Assembly: GCA_026224775.1 (NCBI GenBank)
Contig: JAMFRP010000057.1
Span: forward strand, 1 to 47,931
Direction: 5' to 3'
Source of the DNA: Bacteroidota bacterium
GTDB lineage: Bacteria > Bacteroidota > Bacteroidia > Sphingobacteriales > Sphingobacteriaceae
DNA: 47,931 bases
The notes below the pieces were generated by a model. The model was not told the DNA's origin. It did not search any database and was given only the letters and a program-made list of their open reading frames with translations. Below are positions 9,083-17,013 of the stretch, one piece after another (position 1 is the first letter of the stretch; each line of letters begins with the position of its first letter). The position numbers and the translations under genes were made by a program.

Positions 9083-9361
9083 TTAGTTTAACCTAATTTG
9101 AGCAGTTGGAGATCCAGGCCCGCTTTGTTTTACGCCATCGGCGCAATCCTGTGATCCGCTGGTACAACCAAAATGATCTTCTGCTTGTACTACAGTCGCA
9201 TCATTTAAAGTGGAACTTGGATTTTCGGGAGCAATGCTGGTACTTGTCCAATTGTAGAATGTGTCAACAGGTTTTGCGGCATGTGCGGCTTTAGTCGCAA
9301 ATGCGCCACCAACCCCGGCAATTAATGCAATCGCCCAAAGGCTTTTTTTTAATGTTTTCAT
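9083..9361 (-). CDS. DUF6520-family small exported protein
   Basis: A 92-residue protein with a signal peptide (~1-28: KKSLWAIALIAGVGGAFATKAAHA) and a mature part with two Cys (CTSGSQDC). This pattern of exported peptide with a C-terminal Cys pair fits DUF6520, a Bacteroidota family commonly found beside MauE-like membrane proteins; its function is unknown. The MauE-like gene lies just upstream on the same strand (73-base gap), and a thioredoxin-like gene faces it across the terminator. I infer a link with periplasmic redox or a small modified peptide. Confidence 0.75.
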   Translation of the reverse strand: MKTLKKSLWAIALIAGVGGAFATKAAHAAKPVDTFYNWTSTSIAPENPSSTLNDATVVQAEDHFGCTSGSQDCADGVKQSGPGSPTAQIRLN

Positions 9362-9434
9362 GATTTTATTTTTTAATTAATTACTTACCGTTGATTACAG
9401 GCAACGGCATTACCTGCTTACGCGCGAGAAGTTC

Positions 9435-9878
9435 TTATATGCCAACTGATTCCAGTTGATGAGGTTCTATATGTTTAAATTGTCGGATCGCAAATATCCC
9501 CAATGCGATATAGAGAGCATTAAATAATAAATGGGTTTTCCAGCTCAGGGTAGAAATGATGCCACCACAGGTACACGGTAAATGATGACCCGTTAACAGC
9601 ATTGCAGTTATGTAAGTTTCAAACAAAAAAAGCAGTACCACTGATGTGTAAAGCGATTTGACACGGTATCTTGTTGATAATAGTCCGATGACCAAAAGAG
9701 ATTCAATGACAGGAATAACCCAGCCAAGAATTGGAGCTACAACAATCATCCCAGGTAAAGGGGCCAATCGCATTTGGAAAACAAATAATTGATAATCTAA
9801 AAATTTGCTGGTTGAAGTATATGCAAATAACAGGACGAACAGGAAGATAATAATCTGAGCAATAATTGAGCGTTTCAT
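9435..9878 (-). CDS. MauE/DoxX-like redox-associated membrane protein
   Basis: A 147-residue protein with four membrane segments (~8-28, 50-70, 75-98, 115-137). The start at 9878 (MKRSIIAQ) is preferred over a longer frame from 9986, because it puts the usual short basic N-terminus before the first segment. The third loop has the motif CTCGG, the Cys pair that resembles the MauE/VKOR-like electron carriers. The family is thought to pass electrons across the membrane to periplasmic disulfides. Next to DUF6520 and close to a TlpA-like protein, that role fits, but the partner is inferred. Confidence 0.8.
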   Translation of the reverse strand: MKRSIIAQIIIFLFVLLFAYTSTSKFLDYQLFVFQMRLAPLPGMIVVAPILGWVIPVIESLLVIGLLSTRYRVKSLYTSVVLLFLFETYITAMLLTGHHLPCTCGGIISTLSWKTHLLFNALYIALGIFAIRQFKHIEPHQLESVGI

Positions 9879-10005
9879 GGTTATCAGGTTATATATCAAA
9901 ATTAGAACCAGAAGCTCTAAGAAAGTGTGATGCCCGTTACCAGTTACTGTATAAACTGTCACCAGTTTTAGTAACAATTGGTACAAATCTTTACTAATGA
10001 AGTTA

Positions 10006-10575
10006 TTAGTGTTCTTTTGAGATTATTCTGCTTAAGCTTTCCCTGGTCATGTTTAGATAAGACGCAATTACCCGTAGGGTGGCTTTTTTAAAAATCTCCG
10101 GGCTTTCCTTTCGTAATTGCTGATAACGCTTTCCGGCCGGTAGTGAGCACAAACTATGTCGCTTATATTTTTGTTGGATCGCTTTTTTAATTATTGATTT
10201 GATGATCGTATTTGCCTCTGGATATTTGATAATAAACTGATGAAGTTGCTGATAGGAAATGGAGTGGAGTTGGGTGTCTCCAAGTATCTCGATGTATTCC
10301 ATCGCGGGCAAATTCCAGGACCCTGTGAATGAAAATATGATTTCATGTTCGTGCCAGAACCTGGTCGTATGCTCGTTTCCCTGCTCATCGTAAAAGTAAC
10401 CTCTTGCAAATCCCTTTTCAAGAAACCAAAACCTCGGTTCTGGTTGGTTTTGGGCTTGGATGATCTGGCGGGATTTATAGAATTCCTGTGTTAGTCCGGT
10501 TTCTATTTCCTGAATAAATCCAGGTGATATTTCGGTGATTCCGGCTAAGAATTTAAAGAATTGTTCCGTATCCAT
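10006..10575 (-). CDS. Crp/Fnr-family regulator
   Basis: A 189-residue protein with an N-terminal cyclic-nucleotide-binding-like beta roll (~20-115) and a C-terminal helical part ending in a short helix-turn-helix (ATLRVIASYLNMTRESLSRIIS). The roll lacks the clear phosphate-binding cassette of cAMP-binding Crp, so it may answer another signal, as is typical of the many Crp-like proteins of Bacteroidota. It is the first gene of the minus-strand group with the MauE-like and DUF6520 genes and may control them. Confidence 0.85.
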   Translation of the reverse strand: MDTEQFFKFLAGITEISPGFIQEIETGLTQEFYKSRQIIQAQNQPEPRFWFLEKGFARGYFYDEQGNEHTTRFWHEHEIIFSFTGSWNLPAMEYIEILGDTQLHSISYQQLHQFIIKYPEANTIIKSIIKKAIQQKYKRHSLCSLPAGKRYQQLRKESPEIFKKATLRVIASYLNMTRESLSRIISKEH

Positions 10576-10740
10576 TTGCAGAAAGTTTTAATGTTTACAC
10601 TAGCAGTAATTTGCCATTTTACTTATAAATTCGATTAATTGTCCTGTATTCGTATGAAAAAAATATTATTGAATCTGTCTTTATTTCAATTTTTTCGACC
10701 CCAATCAGGATTTTTAAGGAAAGGTTGCAAAATTAAAAGA

Positions 10741-10823
10741 CCAGTTCCGGAAAAACTGGGACATGGTAAAATATTTCGTAATGGTTAAATAAATGTTAAA
10801 AAATCTTTCCATGTCCCAGTTTT
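10741..10823 (+). promoter_or_regulatory. Competing hairpins ahead of the oxoamine synthase gene
   Basis: AAAACTGGGACATGG (10752-10766) is the exact reverse complement of 10809-10823, 42 bases apart. The left arm also pairs locally: CCAGTT (10741-10746) with AACTGG (10754-10759). The two structures exclude each other. Position, 49 bases before the start of the next gene, suggests either a leader switch or a pair of operator half-sites. No T-run follows, so a simple terminator is unlikely. Confidence 0.45.
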
Positions 10824-10871
10824 ACAATTTGCTGCGACTTATTTTTAAGATTTACTTATACATCCACTGTT

Positions 10872-12152
10872 ATGAAAGCAATTAATTATGTACAAGCGAG
10901 CTTCAAGGATTTTGAAAACATTGCTGGGCAAAACATTTATGCTACCGCGTTGGAATTTCAGCAATACTTGGATTTTCTTAAAGCTAATGGGCATTTGAAT
11001 TATCGGATAGAATCCCTGTCATCCGTTGGACCAAGAATGAAGTTGCTTTTACCCGGAAAAAAACGTCCGACTTGGTGCGTTTGCCTGGTGTCGAACGACT
11101 ATCTTGGTTTCAGCCAGCATCCCAAAGTTAAAACCGCTGTAATTAAGGGAGTCAGGAAATATGGGACGGGTTCGGGTGCATCACCGGCAATAGGTGGCCA
11201 CTTTAGCTATCACCGGCAATTGGAAAATAAGATCGCTGAATTTTACAAAAGAAAGGATGCCATTTTATATACCACGGGTTATACGGCCAATAGCGCGACG
11301 CTTCAATGCCTGCTGCATAAAGATGAAAAGGAGGGCCAGAAGAACGACATCGCCATTCTCGATATGGATGTTCACGCGAGTGTGTATGAAGGTTGTTTAA
11401 CCACTAACATCAAAAGGTTCCTGCACAATAACTTAGAGCAGCTCGAACTGATCCTGAAAAATGCGCAAAATACATACCGAACCAAAATAGTAGTTATTGA
11501 TGGCGTTTACAGCCAGGATGGCGATTTAGCCCTGCTCGATAAAATTGCAGACCTGACCCACCGGTATGGTGCTTTTTTGATGGTGGATGATGCGCATGGT
11601 ATTGGTGTGGTTGGCGATACAGGTAGGGGGGTGATCGAAATGTATAATGCCTTTAACCAGGTTGATATCATAACAGGCACATTTAGCAAAGCACTCGGGA
11701 ATATCGGCGGCTATGTCATCGCCAGCCCGGAAATTATTTCTTACCTGAAATACCAGTCCAAACAACATTTATTTTCTACTACTGCCACCCCAGCGGTGAC
11801 CGGTATTCTTAAAGCAATCGACCTGATTGATGAGGAACCTATCTGGCGAACCAAATTATGGGAGAACATCAACTACCTAAAAAAAGGATTGATAGATTTA
11901 GGATTGGATGTCGGTACAACCGCTTCGGCCGTGATCCCGGTGAAGATCGGCAGCATTCCTAAAACGCTCGAGGCAGGGCGGCTTTTACTCAAGGCCGGTG
12001 TTTATATTAATCCCATTATGTTTCCCGCCGTGTCGAGGAAAAATGCCAGGATCAGGATGAATGTAATGGCTACCCATACCAGGGAACATCTTGATAAAGT
12101 ACTTAATTCGTTTGCTGATATAGATCGTCAATTACATATTTCAAATAAATAA
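10872..12152 (+). CDS. Alpha-oxoamine synthase family PLP enzyme
   Basis: A 426-residue class II PLP-dependent acyltransferase of the KBL/BioF/ALAS/serine palmitoyltransferase group. Such enzymes join an amino acid to an acyl-CoA with loss of CO2. Visible motifs are SNDYLGF, GTGSGASPAIGGHFSYHRQLE (substrate loop), DDAHGIGVVGDTGRG (Asp and His that hold PLP) and GTFSKALGNIGGYV, where the Lys of FSKA forms the Schiff base. The C-terminus MNVMATHTREHLDKVL resembles serine palmitoyltransferase, but the N-terminal ~45 residues are extra and the GASPAIGGH loop differs from the usual SRFLNGT type. Serine palmitoyltransferase, or a synthase for a special metabolite, are both possible. It stands alone, with structured leader DNA. 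Confidence 0.85.
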   Translation: MKAINYVQASFKDFENIAGQNIYATALEFQQYLDFLKANGHLNYRIESLSSVGPRMKLLLPGKKRPTWCVCLVSNDYLGFSQHPKVKTAVIKGVRKYGTGSGASPAIGGHFSYHRQLENKIAEFYKRKDAILYTTGYTANSATLQCLLHKDEKEGQKNDIAILDMDVHASVYEGCLTTNIKRFLHNNLEQLELILKNAQNTYRTKIVVIDGVYSQDGDLALLDKIADLTHRYGAFLMVDDAHGIGVVGDTGRGVIEMYNAFNQVDIITGTFSKALGNIGGYVIASPEIISYLKYQSKQHLFSTTATPAVTGILKAIDLIDEEPIWRTKLWENINYLKKGLIDLGLDVGTTASAVIPVKIGSIPKTLEAGRLLLKAGVYINPIMFPAVSRKNARIRMNVMATHTREHLDKVLNSFADIDRQLHISNK

Positions 12153-12268
12153 TCTGGCTTAAAATGAGTGTCCTTATAAAACTTAACAAGTCAATCAATG
12201 CGTCTGGATTTAAATGAAATGCTTTTATATCTATAGTGCAACCGGAAATTTAAATAAATATCTATCCT

Positions 12269-13339
12269 ATGAATTACGAATTGGGATTACTGGAAACGCT
12301 TGCTGAATGGCTAAAAAAACAGCCCGCTATAAATGAAGAAGATATATTACTTCAGGAAGAAACAAAAAGACTCCGAAAAGTAATGCTGCAACATTTAATG
12401 ACGCTGACCAATGACACGCAAATAAATACTTATTTACAAATCCACCTGCACAAATTGGTTGAAGTGTGTGATGCCCTGTATCACCCGGAAAATAATAACA
12501 ATCATAATTCTACTACAGTACTTGAATTATTAACGGCTATTAGAAAAGCAGCACCCCCCTTTGTCCCGCTAGACTTGAAACTTCCTTTATTGTTAAGAAA
12601 TATAAAAAGTGAGAACTATAAGGCTCAATGGATAAACATAAATAAAATGCTCAGTGATCAAGCTATTGATGCCCAGTTCATTGATATTATCGCATATCCA
12701 TTTGAAAGTTTCTCAAACCCGAAATTCCAACCCAATTGGTCTAATGATAATTATCTGCACATATTTATTGACAATTTGGAAGATATAGCTGAAAAGGCAA
12801 ATGCAGATCTCATAATTCACTTGCTTATTAGACTTGGATTTAATTATTCCCGCTTTACTGCGTACTGCTACCGCTGGATTCAGCAAAAATTAGAGGGGAA
12901 AAATCAGGAAGGGAAACTAAAGTTATTATGGATGTTAAAAAAAGAAATCAGGCAACTGGAGTTATTAAATAGTATAAGCTTTGATGACAGAAGATTATCC
13001 ATAGTAGATGAATTGTGTAAATGGATAGACGAGGAACACGCGTCATTAATTTATCAGCAATTAGAAACCTCTGCTAATCAAATGAAAATAAATACCAAAC
13101 TGAAAGTACTGCAACTGGCTTATTGGGGAAAATTACAGTATGATAATGGTATATATGATGAGGTTAATCTGGATATCCTGTCTGAAAAGATTGCTTTCAA
13201 TTTCTCAAGTAAATTTCAGGAAGAGCTCTCGGCTCCAAGTATCAAATCAAAGTTTTATCCCAAGGACCGATCAATAATTGAACCTATTGAGGAATTACTA
13301 GTGAAAATGCTGGCAGAGGTACGCCAATTTTTGTATTAA
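12269..13339 (+). CDS. Orphan helical protein, 356 residues
   Basis: I do not recognise this protein. It is almost wholly alpha-helical by composition, Leu/Ile/Lys/Glu rich, with no signal peptide or membrane segment and no catalytic motif I can see. Aromatic and acidic patches (FESFSNPKFQPNWSNDNYLHIF) break the helices near residue 155. The start ATG follows an A/T-rich leader. It converges with the small alpha-CTD-like gene (8-base gap) and precedes an RteC gene, so it sits in a region of accessory character. It could be a distant relative of RteC-type regulators, but there is no direct evidence for this. Confidence 0.6.
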   Translation: MNYELGLLETLAEWLKKQPAINEEDILLQEETKRLRKVMLQHLMTLTNDTQINTYLQIHLHKLVEVCDALYHPENNNNHNSTTVLELLTAIRKAAPPFVPLDLKLPLLLRNIKSENYKAQWININKMLSDQAIDAQFIDIIAYPFESFSNPKFQPNWSNDNYLHIFIDNLEDIAEKANADLIIHLLIRLGFNYSRFTAYCYRWIQQKLEGKNQEGKLKLLWMLKKEIRQLELLNSISFDDRRLSIVDELCKWIDEEHASLIYQQLETSANQMKINTKLKVLQLAYWGKLQYDNGIYDEVNLDILSEKIAFNFSSKFQEELSAPSIKSKFYPKDRSIIEPIEELLVKMLAEVRQFLY

Positions 13340-13347
13340 GTAATCTA

Positions 13348-13578
13348 CTATTCTACATCGAGGTAATGGCATAAATGATGAATTTCCAGAAATTCAATGT
13401 ATTCGCCGAGTAGATGATAAGAAAAGCCTGGAAGTTTTAGTAACTCACTTGTATGACGCTCCAATAAATCTCCGGCTGTATGAAAACCGGCTAATTCGCA
13501 GACTATCGAAAAATCTTCACTTAATCCTAACCGGGGAATTGGCAGGTTTAAAATAGGCTCTGAAAATCGTGTGTACAT
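13348..13578 (-). CDS. Small RNA-polymerase alpha-CTD-like helix-hairpin-helix protein
   Basis: The C-terminal ~60 residues (RLGLSEDFSIVCELAGFHTAGDLLERHTSELLKLPGFSYHLLGEYIEFLEIHHL) follow the pattern of the RNA polymerase alpha C-terminal domain and of related helix-hairpin-helix DNA-binding folds: LGLS, then a TxGDLL helix, then LPGF turn. The frame is open up to an ATG at 13683, but that start lies inside an inverted repeat, so the internal ATG at 13578 is chosen (76 residues). Free-standing alpha-CTD-like proteins occur in Bacteroidota, and their role is unknown; DNA or regulator binding is likely. Confidence 0.55.
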   Translation of the reverse strand: MYTRFSEPILNLPIPRLGLSEDFSIVCELAGFHTAGDLLERHTSELLKLPGFSYHLLGEYIEFLEIHHLCHYLDVE

Positions 13579-13662
13579 GTCAAAATATTTGCGGCCGCTT
13601 ATCCCATTCAGCCATTGTTTAACGACATAGCGCGGGACACGACAAATATCTGCATCAGAGGC

Positions 13663-13756
13663 CCGACGAAAAGCCCAAAGCACAAGACAAGCCGTTCCCG
13701 CGCTAAAGCGCAGGCAATCAGCCTATTTTCCTTGTGCTTTTCAAAAGTTTCGTCGG
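13663..13756. repeat. Nested inverted repeat
   Basis: Two pairs of arms nest around the same centre: CCGACGAAA (13663-13671) with TTTCGTCGG (13748-13756), and AAAGCACAAG (13677-13686) with CTTGTGCTTT (13731-13740). A small GC hairpin (GCGC-TAAA-GCGC, 13700-13711) sits in the middle. The whole could form a cruciform or, if transcribed, a three-tier stem. It could be a mobile-element end, a recombination site or a terminator; no T-run favours the last. Confidence 0.5.
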
Positions 13757-13921
13757 TTTCTGATTACAAGTGAAATAGCCGTCGCTATAATATTTTATGC
13801 TGTAAAGATAAAAAATTGAATTTAGCAACTCGGCTAATTCTTGCGTGTGTATGTACTGTGTATAGATAGGAAATTTAAGTACCAAGAGCTTTGATTTGCA
13901 TTGTATTAAATAAAAAAAACG

Positions 13922-14767
13922 ATGAAAAATTATTCAACAACACTTTTCCAGGAACTAGAAGAAGAATTGTTTCTTTTTTCAGAAATAGGCACGCTGCCTG
14001 TCAGAAGACTTGCTGGTGCATTAAGCAGTATCAGGAATGCCCTTGATAAATTAAAGGCTTATTTAGAGGGGCACCCATTTAAAGACCAAGAGGAGGAGAT
14101 TGATTTCTTTAAGTGTTCAAAGCCGCGCTTTATAAGTGAGCAGTTGTATGCGTTGGAAATGTTCAACATTGAAACCAATAGACCGTTTGCTGGAGATGTT
14201 CTGCTTAAAGCTTTTTATGAGAAGGAATTACAATTCATAGATCGTTTTTTTACTCAATACAAATTCCTTTACCAGTATTACAAATTTGAGTTTAAAGAAT
14301 TGGATACCTTGTTATTTCTGAGAGGGGCAAAACCATCAGATATAATTTTACCGGAGACAGCGGGATTGGACATTAATTTTTCGACAAGCTGTGATTTATT
14401 ATTTGGGAAGTTTATAGCTTATGAACGATTGCAGATTTATTTGCTGGAGGAAATTAGAAGCCTTGAGAACCCTTTAAAATCTTCAAACGTACTCAGGGAA
14501 GGTTTTATTGACCTTAAATGGACGGGGGAGACTATTAATCTCGCTGAAGTAGCATATGGTATATGGCTAACAGGGCAAATTAATTATGGTAATGCCAGCA
14601 TTACCGAAATAATTGAAAGTTTGGAAAATTGTTTTCAGGTGAAGATTGGGACAGCTTTTCGCCGTTGGCAATCAATTTCAAGAAGAAAAAGAATTAAGCC
14701 TACTAAGTATTTAGATCAAATGAAGGATGCTGTATTACAAAGATTAGATGAGGAGAATAGTAGGTAG
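13922..14767 (+). CDS. rteC: RteC-family regulator
   Basis: A 281-residue protein that matches RteC, the regulator of excision of CTnDOT-type conjugative elements in Bacteroides. Visible features are the helical N-terminus (FQELEEELFLFSE), the central part with QFIDRFFTQYKFLYQYY, and a C-terminal region that ends in a winged-helix-like part (LKWTGETINLAEVAYGIWLTGQINYGNASITEIIESLENCFQVKI) followed by a basic RRKRIKPTKYLDQM segment. In CTnDOT it activates excision genes. Here it neighbours an excisionase-like HTH gene and its small partner, so it marks an accessory or mobilisable region. The full transfer set is not in the window. Confidence 0.8.
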   Translation: MKNYSTTLFQELEEELFLFSEIGTLPVRRLAGALSSIRNALDKLKAYLEGHPFKDQEEEIDFFKCSKPRFISEQLYALEMFNIETNRPFAGDVLLKAFYEKELQFIDRFFTQYKFLYQYYKFEFKELDTLLFLRGAKPSDIILPETAGLDINFSTSCDLLFGKFIAYERLQIYLLEEIRSLENPLKSSNVLREGFIDLKWTGETINLAEVAYGIWLTGQINYGNASITEIIESLENCFQVKIGTAFRRWQSISRRKRIKPTKYLDQMKDAVLQRLDEENSR

Positions 14768-14838
14768 TTGAGATAACATCTTTGAGTTAAGCCCAACTGA
14801 GAGGTATTCATAGCATAATGCTAAAGAATATGAAAAGG

Positions 14839-15126
14839 TCAAAATGGGAAAGTGACAATGCTTCCGGCGAAATAATCATAAGATGGTTGGTAAACAATAT
14901 AACCAAATGCTGACAAGTCATTCATGCACCGGTGATAAGTGGAAATTGACTGAATTTTTGCCATAGGCATCAATTTTTTTCGGGAGACCTTCACCTTGAA
15001 TTCCGAGCCCGTTTGCTTTAGCAGAACGTATATCGCGGTAAATAGGGAAATATGGGAGGGAAGCAGTCGTTCATCTTTGCCTGCCTTTTCCAAAAAGCCA
15101 GAAAGAACTATGTTTTGATCACTCAT
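14839..15126 (-). CDS. Small partner protein of the HTH module, copy 1
   Basis: A 95-residue soluble protein that I cannot place in a named family. It has the segments LLPSHISLFTAIY, VSRKKLMPMAKIQSISTYHRCMNDLSAFGYI and YQPSYDYFAGS. The central part looks like a winged helix (the pattern of a replication-initiation or plasmid-type regulator), with the recognition helix near SISTYHRCMNDL. Its start overlaps the stop of the HTH gene by 4 bases, so the two are translated together. A paralogue (14839-like) is encoded at 40359-40661 with the same overlap, which shows that the two genes move or evolve as one unit. Confidence 0.75.
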   Translation of the reverse strand: MSDQNIVLSGFLEKAGKDERLLPSHISLFTAIYVLLKQTGSEFKVKVSRKKLMPMAKIQSISTYHRCMNDLSAFGYIVYQPSYDYFAGSIVTFPF

Positions 15127-15389
15127 CGTGCATTTTTCCCTTCCAGCATTTTTTGGACATCTTCTGCTTTATAATAAAATGTACTTCCGACCCTGGAAAA
15201 TTTCAGCACACCTTTGATGCGTAAGCGCTGCAAAGTATTTGGCGAGACGTTGAGGATTTTTCGTACCTCTATACTTTTTAACCACTTGCTGCTTTTTTGC
15301 GACTGTTGCTTTAGCGCTGCCAGAATATCCTCCAACAGTTCCTTTTTGAATACATAGAGATCTTCCTTTGTTATAAATTCGACGTTCAT
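15123..15389 (-). CDS. Excisionase-like helix-turn-helix protein, copy 1
   Basis: An 88-residue protein with an N-terminal helix (FITKEDLYVFKKELLEDIL) and a MerR/excisionase-type HTH (WLKSIEVRKILNVSPNTLQRLRIKGVLKFSRVGSTFYYKAEDVQKMLEG). Such proteins are common in Bacteroidota mobile elements, as excision factors or regulators. MNVEF at 15389 is chosen as start because the paralogue at 40924 starts at the matching position; an upstream ATG (15410) has no counterpart. A partly palindromic TTTGTTGTCC-AAA upstream is shared with the paralogue. Confidence 0.8.
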   Translation of the reverse strand: MNVEFITKEDLYVFKKELLEDILAALKQQSQKSSKWLKSIEVRKILNVSPNTLQRLRIKGVLKFSRVGSTFYYKAEDVQKMLEGKNAR

Positions 15390-15482
15390 CCTGATAAATT
15401 TGGACAACAAATATCAGGAGGTTCAGTAAGCAAAATAGGTAGTAACAAGGTTTGAAACCTGAAATATATTTAGGATGAATTT

Positions 15483-15514
15483 TTGGAAGTTCTCAGAGAG
15501 ATTTTGTATCTTTA
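15483..15514 (+). promoter_or_regulatory. Promoter reading away from HTH copy 1
   Basis: TTG (15483-15485), 21 bases, then TATCTTTA (15507-15514), a close variant of TAnnTTTG. The same arrangement (TTG-N20-TACCTTTA, with TTTTG directly before the box) lies at the matching place beside copy 2 (41025-41055), so it is conserved with the module. It would transcribe the 239-residue membrane-protein gene and makes the farthest-upstream start of that gene doubtful. Confidence 0.45.
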
Positions 15515-16202
15515 TTTGGAGATTCTGTTGAACTCGCTCTTAGACCAACTTCGCCGTTATGCGCCAACCATCGGCAGTTACATCAAGAGTGTTTACACTA
15601 CCGACTTTGATTATTCTGTAAAGCTTTCCAATGGACGGATACGTCTGCCCGAAGAATTAGTTGACGATTATGAAAAATCACCTGCCCTGGTTGCTGGCGA
15701 ACGACTCAAGCAGGCAGCGCGACAGTTTAGCCCCAACGAGTCGGAGGTGACCGTGGCGCCGGCCGAAGCGCCTGTTTTTGAAGATGAAAGACCGGGCCGT
15801 TCCAGCAGTTGGAAACCAATCGTTATTGTTGTCATCCTGATTGTAGTGGGTTTTTGCTGGTTCAACTCCGCCCGGAAGGCGAATGCGCTTGCTGCTGCCC
15901 GCTCTAATATATATCATCAAATAATTGTCGAAAATAGCAATTATATGGTTAATCGTCTTTTCGGGGGTATCAGCGGACTACGTATAACTGTAACGAATAA
16001 TTCCGACTATCTCGTGGATATCGTTAAAGTCAAAGTAACTTATATTAAGGCAGACGGCGACCTTTACAAGGAGGAGCTATTGTATTTCAACAGGCTTGAC
16101 GAGCATAGCACGCAGACACTTGACGCGCCGGAGAGCGACAGAGGCACCTCTGTCAGGATCACTACTGAATCATTGTCTTGTGCTGCATTACAAATCAATT
16201 GA
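15483..16202 (+). CDS. Membrane-anchored orphan protein
   Basis: A frame of up to 239 residues with no family I recognise. Residues ~112-130 (WKPIVIVVILIVVGFCWF) form one membrane segment, preceded by a basic stretch. The N-terminal ~110 residues would be cytoplasmic and acidic, and the C-terminal ~100 residues extracytoplasmic, with a beta-rich pattern like LRITVTNNSDYLVDIVKVKVTYIKADG, which resembles an Ig-like or FxLYD-type domain. There is no ATG near the start. TTG codons occur at 15483, 15516 and 15528; the first lies inside the predicted promoter, so 15516 or 15528 is more likely. The gene may have lost its true 5' end when the HTH module arrived. Confidence 0.6.
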   Translation: MEVLREILYLYLEILLNSLLDQLRRYAPTIGSYIKSVYTTDFDYSVKLSNGRIRLPEELVDDYEKSPALVAGERLKQAARQFSPNESEVTVAPAEAPVFEDERPGRSSSWKPIVIVVILIVVGFCWFNSARKANALAAARSNIYHQIIVENSNYMVNRLFGGISGLRITVTNNSDYLVDIVKVKVTYIKADGDLYKEELLYFNRLDEHSTQTLDAPESDRGTSVRITTESLSCAALQIN

Positions 16203-16314
16203 CAAAAATCAAATGGTAAAACAAAAAATCAATGCTATAGGAGATTGGTATTTCCACATAGGCGGCATTTTTTGTTGTCAACAATTGCTTGAGAATATTT
16301 TTTAATTTTAACGC

Positions 16315-17013
16315 GTGCAAGACTATTTACTATTTATTGATACCGAAACATCGGGCCTGCCCAAAAACTGGAACCTGCCTTATACCGAAGATGCCAACTG
16401 GCCGCATGCCATACAGGTATCGTGGGTAATTTATACTAATAGCTGCCAAGAGGTAAAACGCGATAATCATTACATTAGCGATGATGATTTTACCATCAGT
16501 AAAGGAGCTTTTAAAACACATGGCATTACGCGTGAATTTTTGAAGCAAAACGGCGAATCGCGAAAGAATGTGATGCAATTTCTTTACAACGATCTTGAAA
16601 AATATAAGCCCTTGGTGGTCGGGCATTTTATGGAGCTTGATTACCACATGACCGGCGCAGCATTTCACAGGCTGGGTATGGAACAGCCTATCAGTAATTT
16701 GCCCATGTATTGTACTATGCTGGGCAGCAAATACTTGGTACGGAATCCGCAAAGGCAATATTTAAAACTGGGTAAGTTGTATGAGTTGCTTTTTGATAAA
16801 CCATTGCTTAAACAGCATAATGCTATGACGGACGCTTTGGCTACAGCCGAATGCTTTTTTGAATTACGGCGCATGGGCGCAGTAGACGACGATAAGATAG
16901 CAAAACAACAATCTGATCGCGAAAAGATACAAAGGCCTGTTTTAAAAGAAGGTTGTGGCGTAACTGTATTGCTTTTATTAATTGTAATGGGTTTATTAAT
17001 TTACTGGTTATGA
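16315..17013 (+). CDS. DnaQ-like 3'-5' exonuclease with C-terminal membrane anchor
   Basis: A 232-residue protein. The DEDDh exonuclease motifs are visible: FIDTETSG (Asp9, Glu11), the central GHFMELDYHM with Asp, and HNAMTDALATAECF with the His and Asp of motif III. The start is GTG; no ATG fits. The unusual part is the end: after a basic linker, residues ~214-231 (GVTVLLLLIVMGLLIYWL) form a membrane segment, so the nuclease is tethered to the membrane. It overlaps the next gene by four bases (ATGA), and pairs of a DnaQ-like nuclease and a DUF294 protein are a known recurring neighbourhood in bacteria. The substrate is unknown. Confidence 0.85.
   Translation: MQDYLLFIDTETSGLPKNWNLPYTEDANWPHAIQVSWVIYTNSCQEVKRDNHYISDDDFTISKGAFKTHGITREFLKQNGESRKNVMQFLYNDLEKYKPLVVGHFMELDYHMTGAAFHRLGMEQPISNLPMYCTMLGSKYLVRNPQRQYLKLGKLYELLFDKPLLKQHNAMTDALATAECFFELRRMGAVDDDKIAKQQSDREKIQRPVLKEGCGVTVLLLLIVMGLLIYWL

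Noticed and set aside
16953..17009. Upstream extension of the DUF294 gene
   Set aside because: It would overlap the exonuclease's membrane segment; the ATGA overlap at 17010 is a normal coupled start.
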